64,000 nucleotides of DNA, from NCBI GenBank assembly GCA_019828595.1, contig JAHQRK010000013.1, positions 434,001 to 498,000 of the forward strand, read 5' to 3'. Below the pieces are notes generated by a model, which saw only the letters and a list, made by a program, of their open reading frames with translations, searched no databases and was not told the DNA's origin. The translations under genes and the position numbers were made by a program. This DNA comes from Aphanomyces cochlioides. Its lineage: Eukaryota; Oomycota; Saprolegniomycetes; Saprolegniales; Verrucalvaceae. Of this stretch, positions 58,377-64,000 are shown piece after piece (within the stretch, counting starts at the first letter, position 1; every line of letters starts with the position of its first letter).

Positions 58377-60396
58377 GAAAATTGGCAAAGTGATCCACTT
58401 GGAAAGTGCAATCGGCCAATCTCACTGACTACTTCAAGCTCATAGTGGGATCGACTTCGACGGCAAAGTGAACTTGCTCCGTTCTAGACTTGAATTTGAC
58501 TGAAAACCACGTTCAGGACAGCGAAGGAGCTCCTGTCACGCTGTGATTCTCGCTGATGCAGGCGACAGTCGCGATGAAGACAAGCTGGCGTTGAATGGCG
58601 CGATGGAGCTTCCGAAAATATACTGTACGAAAATTTTCAACCTCGACAGCCGTCTAATGTAGCCCTCAGGGGATGAGTAAAACATGTTGGGCTTTGTCAA
58701 GTTTCGTGATATTGTACCGTGTTTGTACGCTTGGAGGTCAACAATGGCAGATTTGATGTCGTCAAGCACGCACGACGCATGTCAGCCTTGCGATTCGAAC
58801 TGTTTCACCAGCGAAAGAGCTCAGTCTTCGCATACGTCGTTACCACTGCAGGGACGACGTCGACTACAGTAAACTTTGAGGAATTGACTGCCACGTACTA
58901 GTACATATTCCCCACCCCCTGAATGCGCCTCGCTACTGCAAACTGGAGCGTCGTCGTTGGCAAGCAGGGTGGAGAAGACTGAGGAGTTGGCAAAAAGTCA
59001 GGGAGAAAGGCTTTTCCCATGACGCCAGTCATTGCTAAAACTCCCATTGACGCGCAGGGAATTCTGGTGCACATTGGCCACGAGGACGCAATGGCATCTC
59101 TTACTGACAGCATCTCCCCTTGGGAGCCCCGTCGTTGGACGAAGTCAAGAACGGTGGAGACGGTGTGACCACTACAGTTCGTTTTGTGAAATACGCCTTT
59201 ACGTCGTGAATATCGGTTTCCCGCGTGCCTTTCACCTACAACGACCTGGTCGCTACGTCACGAAACGTTTGCTTCCACAGATCTCCACGACTTGCAACTG
59301 TAGTCACACTACGAGCCCCCCACCAGGTGACAAATGGCGCGGTCGAATTTTCTCCCTCGATTCAGCAACCAAAGCAAAGAAAGATCCACGACTGTCTGGA
59401 AATTCTCCTTCCCTACATTTTCAGACTGCCTTTCTATTCCAAAGCAATTTGCAACACGGATAGATTTATATGGCACACGACAGAGTCGAAATGGACCAGG
59501 CCGATCGCCCTTAGCCGCATTAACCTGCGTCATGCACAATCGCATGTCGTCGACACTAATGCGAGTCTCGACAGACGAGCGACGAGCTTGGGGTCGTGTT
59601 CTACTCATTATTCGCCCTGACCGCGAGAATAGCATCCAAATACAAAGCATCTTGCAAAGTTTGTGCTCCAATTCGCAAGAAGGCAACCCCGCAATCGTCG
59701 CAGATGCACCAAGTTCTGTCGACGACTTGACAATGGAACGATCGACCCTTCAGTGTCTGTCCCAAACAATGCGGGCAACGCAGTCACGGCAAGTCAAACG
59801 GCAGCGAATTCGACCAGCGCGTTTGTGCTAGCACGAAGAAATGCAGTCGCGGGGCGATTCCTGGTCGAGACAAGATCGTTTGGCTTGTCAGTCAACCGCC
59901 TTGCGTGGCTATGCAAAAGTGTAATATCAAACTTTTCCATGGATGGGTCTCATCCTTCCAAGACTCGACCGACGCTACCAAATGAGCCATTCCAATCAGT
60001 AGGCGCTACCTCCCACCTCCCCTGGCTATCTGCGTTTCCTACGCCATGATGTCGATTGCCTTGATCCACACCGTCCGACGCTGCCCAATACTTGCAGCGA
60101 AATCCAGTGTGATAGACATGCAAGTTCCCCGCCGCGGGGGTAAAGAAAAGGCGTTGCTGCGTGGTTTATGTGATGGCCTCGAGCGTCTTTGTGTCCATCG
60201 ACAGCTCAATTAAGTGCAGCCGACAGCTCAAGTTGGATGACTTTGAATTTTTCGTCTTTCTCGTATGAAAAAGTGCACTTTGCAGTTTTTGGTGAGTCAA
60301 TTTGACCAAGTGGAGGCGAACTTAGTCCATACTCGTGCGTGTCCATGAAGCCAAACAAGACCGAGTCTTGATGACATTCTTGAATTCTCCCCAAAC
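58377..60396. other. No confidently supported gene
   Basis: Open frames overlap in several phases because the stretch is relatively GC-rich. The longest with an ATG is 59334-59831 (165 codons, no recognised domain). Residues KLHRAIQRQLVFIA near 58570-58630 (minus) resemble the Crypton 2 downstream frame and may be an old relic. Confidence 0.35.
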
Positions 60397-60561
60397 ATGC
60401 CAAAAGCCAACGCCGTCCGTGAAACTGCCATCGCTGTTGTTCTTGCCTTGACCGCCGGTGCGGCCTGGAAATCGTACGCTGTCTCCGAACTCAAGAGTTT
60501 CGATGACTACTACAAGAACTTGAAGACGCAACAAAAGGTTCAAGCCAACGACGATGAATAG
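60397..60561 (+). CDS. Small single-pass membrane protein, cytochrome oxidase 5C/6C-like
   Basis: A 54-residue frame from ATG to TAG. A short polar start (MPKANAVRET) is followed by one hydrophobic segment (AIAVVLALTAGAAWKSYAV, about 11-29) and a charged tail with FDDYYKNLKTQ and Asp-Asp-Glu at the end. A small N-terminus, one membrane helix and a W/Y-rich exit followed by an aromatic-Asn motif are the layout of cytochrome c oxidase subunits 5C/6C in the mitochondrial inner membrane. The match is by pattern only. It could be another small mitochondrial subunit. No intron is needed. Confidence 0.5.
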   Translation: MPKANAVRETAIAVVLALTAGAAWKSYAVSELKSFDDYYKNLKTQQKVQANDDE

Positions 60562-61054
60562 AGTCATGAAAGCAACGCCTGCAGTCTCCTCCCCTTCTTC
60601 CCATGTAACGTAGCCCGAAACCCCTAATATGATTTTTTGAAAACGATATACTCGACAGTGCGACACGGTAGATAAGCCGAGAGGAGCTTTGTGGGAAATA
60701 AGTAGTAGGCTAAATCAAAAGCGCTGCGGGCAACTACCAAAGGATAAGAAAGCGAATGGCGTCTTGAAAACACAATGTAGTGGACGTCCTGTCAAGGTTG
60801 AGATTCATCTAGGAACCTGCAGCCATGCGTATTCTCGTGACTAACTTCCGCGCATTGCAACATTCACCATTCCATGTCTTTCATAGACTTTTTAAGCGTT
60901 CTCTTCCAACGCATTCTGTTGTGGCAAGAGTTTGGAATTTATTCCCTTCTCTGCTTTGAATCGCCGACATGCCGTGAGAGTCTCTTCACTTCTGCTAACT
61001 TTCGGCGGTTGACGACATGAAAGAATATTGTGAAAGAAATGGCAGAAAAATTAC

Positions 61055-61135
61055 CGACAGCTGTGAGATTTGAACTCACGCGGGTGACCCCAATAGATTT
61101 CTAGTCTATCGCCTTAACCGCTCGGCCAAGCTGTC
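61055..61135 (-). tRNA. tRNA-Ser (anticodon AGA)
   Basis: Acceptor arms GACAGCT and AGCTGTC pair fully and the discriminator is G. The D arm is GGCCGAGCGGTTAAGGC, the anticodon stem ATAGA/TCTAT has loop CTAGAAA (anticodon AGA), a long variable arm is typical of tRNA-Ser, and the T arm is GTGAGTTCAAATCTCAC. On the minus strand a T-run (61046-61050) follows as Pol III terminator. No intron. Confidence 0.95.
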
Positions 61136-61636
61136 TTTATATACCGTCAAAGAAATGATTAATATAATCATTTAATGTCATGCCAGTTCAACGCTTGAAC
61201 AATTATTTTTGCATGTGGTGTGTCGTGCGCAGTGTGAAATGAACGCATTCGACAGATGATCTGTACAAACACGAACAGGTCAGCGACATGGCTCCAGTGG
61301 CATTGTGTTTCTGGCCACCGCCACTGTGTTATGATCGTTTAACGCTAGTCTCGTGCAATACATCAGTGCGTGATGCTTCCATGCTCAAAATCGAGAAGCA
61401 ATGGAGTTTGAAATTAGAGCGGAGTTCGATGAACGTATGGATTGGAAGGTTGTGCTCTCAGACTCGACCAAGTCTTTCGCTCGAAGCTCTGTCTGTCTCT
61501 GCTCGATGCCAGCATCAGTGAGTTCACAGCGCTGCCCTTTTCGCATCATCACAAACTTGAAACATTTAGAGGTCAGTATATTTGGTATGGACTGTTATGG
61601 TCACATCAATTCTACCGAGGAATATTTCTTCGGTAC
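61136..61636. other. Spacer, no supported gene
   Basis: Overlapping short frames (61288-61521, 61401-61640, 61442-61813) have ATG starts but no recognisable domain. They may be remnants. Confidence 0.35.
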
Positions 61637-62467
61637 TTAGCAGCTGGTGGTGGCCACGGCATCCTTGGGGAGCAACTTCTTCTCGTTCAAAAAGTCAATG
61701 ATTTTGTGGAGCTTGTTGCCGGTGTTTTGGCCATCAGTGGCGGTACAGCCACCGCAGTTGTGCAACGAGATGACAAGGTTGTCCAGTTGGCTGAGGATGG
61801 GCGAGCCAGATGAACCACCTTCAGTGTCTGCGTTGTAGCCGTAGGTATCGGTTTCCTCACAGAGAGAAGGAGTGGAGGTGTTGACAATCTTGGCGAGCTT
61901 GCCGTCGTCGTTCAACCAAGTGAAGCGCTTGGGTTTGATGGCAGGGTGGCCGACAACCCACACTGGTTCATCCAAGGAAGCAGGCTTCGCGCGGGCTTTG
62001 AGGTAGCCCCACTTGGACAAGTCAATGCCAGCGCTAGGTTGGAGCTTCACGAGGGCGAAATCCAATCCTTGGTCGGCCCAGAGCAAGGTCGCGTTTGTGG
62101 CGGCAATGGTACCCTTGCAGGCCAATTGCTTGGAGTTGTTGGGGTCGTCGCACGTGGCGCACTCGGCATCGAATTCCCACTTGGATTGAGAGACCTCTTC
62201 CTGCGTGGAGTAGCAGTGGTGGTTAGTCAAGAAGTGGCCTTCCGAACCCCAGAGGAAACCAGAGCAGTAGTAGCCGTCTGGAAGAGAAAGGCGAGCGATA
62301 GCCTTGCCGAGCTTGTACTTGACAGGGTCGGAATCCTTGACGCAAGCCGCACCCTTGGCCTGATCCGAACCACAAATAGATTCGAGGCCATTGCCTTCGA
62401 ACCAGGTAGGGCGGACGACAGCGCTGGCAGTGGTAACGAGCAGGGCTAGAGTGGCAATCGTCTTCAT
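61637..62467 (-). CDS. Secreted serine protease, GSSGSP type
   Basis: 276 residues from ATG 62467; an upstream in-frame start at 62506 is not an ATG. A signal peptide (MKTIATLALLVTTASA) is followed by a trypsin-fold domain: catalytic His in FLTNHHC, Asp in GLDFALVKL, Ser in EGGSSGSPI. GSSGSP instead of GDSGGP is typical of V8/glutamyl-endopeptidase-like and lysyl-endopeptidase-like enzymes. The trypsin pocket Asp context is absent, so specificity is probably not tryptic. Several Cys (CGSDQ, CATCDD, HNCGGC) suggest disulfides. It is unrelated to the three tailed trypsins beyond the fold. Confidence 0.85.
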   Translation of the reverse strand: MKTIATLALLVTTASAVVRPTWFEGNGLESICGSDQAKGAACVKDSDPVKYKLGKAIARLSLPDGYYCSGFLWGSEGHFLTNHHCYSTQEEVSQSKWEFDAECATCDDPNNSKQLACKGTIAATNATLLWADQGLDFALVKLQPSAGIDLSKWGYLKARAKPASLDEPVWVVGHPAIKPKRFTWLNDDGKLAKIVNTSTPSLCEETDTYGYNADTEGGSSGSPILSQLDNLVISLHNCGGCTATDGQNTGNKLHKIIDFLNEKKLLPKDAVATTSC

Positions 62468-63689
62468 CACAGCAAGAAAATTTGATAATGCCAAATCGAG
62501 CGGCAATCGTCTGGTGCTTCCAGCCAGCAGCCATTCTGATCATGTGGTGTTTGCAACATCGTTGAAGTTGAAGTTTCAATGTAAGGATTCAAAATCACAA
62601 ATTTTACTCCAATTTAATATTTAAGTAGACAGTTTCTATAACTAGAAAAGGATATTAAATCGATAATTGCTTAGAAATTTTGACTATTTTTTCTGCATTC
62701 TGACTTTTCCATCTCCATAAATCTGTCAATTAATCGAGATGATCAACTTCTTCGAGTCTTTTAAGCTTGTGACGGAGGCTGCTGTCGAGTGAATAGCTTG
62801 ATATTATACTGCTTTGGCTTCTCTGCTATGTTTTGTGCGTTTAAGGCAGCTACAATTATTGTAAAGCCTACAAGTGTTCAAGCCACATGGTGCGCATAGG
62901 TAATAAATCAGAGGGAGAGGCTAGCCCAGGACGTCGGTGTCTTTCTATTTGTACAGGGCTAGTAGCCCAGCCGAGAGCCTTCTTAATTCCGAGCATATTG
63001 TGGTGGTAAACATCGAGAGCTCGGCAGTATAGTCTTGTTGACGGCTCCTGGTTTTCCCATCAAGGTGTTCTTTATTCATCGGCCAGACCAGCAATATCCA
63101 TTTCTCACTGAAATCTCCGGAGACACTTTTGTGCCGTTTGAACTATATCATGGACTCGTCTAGGTACTGTCTCAATAGACTCTATGCGAACACCAGGGAT
63201 TAATGCATCGACTATTAATAGAAGCGCAAGAGAGGTCGCTTAAACTCGGAGCTTGTTTCGATCTCGCCTTGTTCAAAGCTTCTAATTGTTAATAAGCTTT
63301 AAACGTAGAGGTATTGAGTCCGTCAACTGCACCATTTGAAACTTCTCCAAATTTAGAGTAACAGTTGGATCATTACCAGTCATCAGTGCAAAGTGATGAC
63401 TGTGCTTGGGTTCTATACTCCGGAGTATACTCGGAGGAAAAAGAAAACTTTGTCGTTTGCCGGATCGACAGCGTTTGCACAAGCGGAGAACAAGCTCGGT
63501 CAGCTCATCAGCTGACTCTTGTCACGAGGTCGCACTTCAGAGAGCTCTGATAGACGCACTTAGGCGGGTCCTCCCTATTAGGTGTGTGCCTGTCAAGGAG
63601 GTTGTCACAACTATTAATACGGAAAAATTGGCACTACTTTACTAAAGCTGGTTTTAAACCCTCATACAAATTATTCATGTAGATGTGTT
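62468..63689. other. Non-coding, possible element remnants
   Basis: A/T-rich, with no supported frame. The palindrome ACTCCGGAGT (near 63418) and the segment GGTGTGTGCCTGTCAAGG (near 63581) look like parts of a repeat, perhaps a solo LTR, but no pair was found in the window. Confidence 0.3.
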
Positions 63690-63914
63690 TTAAACATCCA
63701 CACTCTTGTAAATGAGTCCCCGCAGCTTTATTTTATGGGAAAATGACAAAACGTGTACATCTGCGGCATCTGTGTTAAGAATATCATATTTGTGTATGGG
63801 GTGGGTTAAAGATTCCAACACAAATGCCTGGAATCCATGTTCAATGATAAATTTATACTTGATTTCATTATCCGGAAAGTGCAAGATTCCAGGCAACTGT
63901 GTTAGAGAATCCAT
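63690..63914 (-). CDS. Short hypothetical frame
   Basis: 74 codons from an ATG: residues LPGILHFPDNEIKYKF, IIEHGFQAFVLESLTHP, IHKYDILNTDAADVHVL. The composition is protein-like, but no domain is recognised and there is no homolog in the window. It may be a fragment of a transposase or of a gene extending past the window. Confidence 0.2.
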   Translation of the reverse strand: MDSLTQLPGILHFPDNEIKYKFIIEHGFQAFVLESLTHPIHKYDILNTDAADVHVLSFSHKIKLRGLIYKSVDV

Positions 63915-64000
63915 CACATTTATTTACATTCGGCTGATTGGCCAATATTATAAAGCTAGAAGTACTGAGCAGCATCAAGCAAAGTTGAAAAACTTTTAGA

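Noticed and set aside
59334..59831. 165-codon frame with ATG
   Set aside because: No recognisable domain; three other frames are open over the same stretch, so openness here is weak evidence.

Overview
The window reads as a transposon-rich piece of a eukaryotic genome, most likely an oomycete, probably of the Saprolegnia/Aphanomyces type. This is inference. It rests on secreted trypsin- and subtilisin-type proteases, very short GT-AG introns (39-80 nt), an ankyrin-kinase gene, and a mix of Helitron, Crypton, PIF/Harbinger, Tc1/mariner and Copia elements. No bacterial operon structure is present.

Positions 1-25296 are a head-to-tail array of one Helitron family: a partial unit at the left edge, four internally deleted units (831-6242, 6243-10082, 10083-14194, 14195-17865) and one long unit (17866-25296), the only one that still has a helicase. 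Each unit ends in a hairpin plus CTAG, and the next begins on the following base with TC, so the units abut exactly. All complete units carry the same nested inverted-repeat element with an 8-bp target duplication. Every Rep/helicase gene is broken.

Positions 25297-33376 hold decayed elements: a PIF/Harbinger-like transposase, a Crypton-type tyrosine recombinase with a TA-flanked foldback element in its 5' region, and an HTH fragment. A Copia retrotransposon with two 256-bp LTRs differing at one base lies at 33377-38844.

Positions 38850-58376 are a locus built from copies of a two-gene cassette: a secreted trypsin and, converging on it, a multi-exon ankyrin/pseudokinase gene. Three trypsins remain (39799, 51388, 53979). 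Their C-terminal poly-aspartate tails are 48 residues, 23 residues, and an 8-Asp tail cut off by a stop. Only the last cassette keeps an intact ankyrin-kinase gene (55012-58376, 11 exons, 973 aa). The other two keep only fragments of it. Inserted between cassettes are a second Crypton (42096-43712), an Ndc10/GCR1_C-like recombinase gene split by a Tc1/mariner transposon, a frameshifted SET-domain gene and a subtilisin fragment.

The right end (58377-64000) is quieter: a 54-residue single-membrane-segment protein, a tRNA-Ser(AGA), a secreted GSSGSP-type serine protease and non-coding DNA. The intact host genes are mostly secreted proteases. Nearly everything else is mobile DNA, much of it broken by single-base indels.
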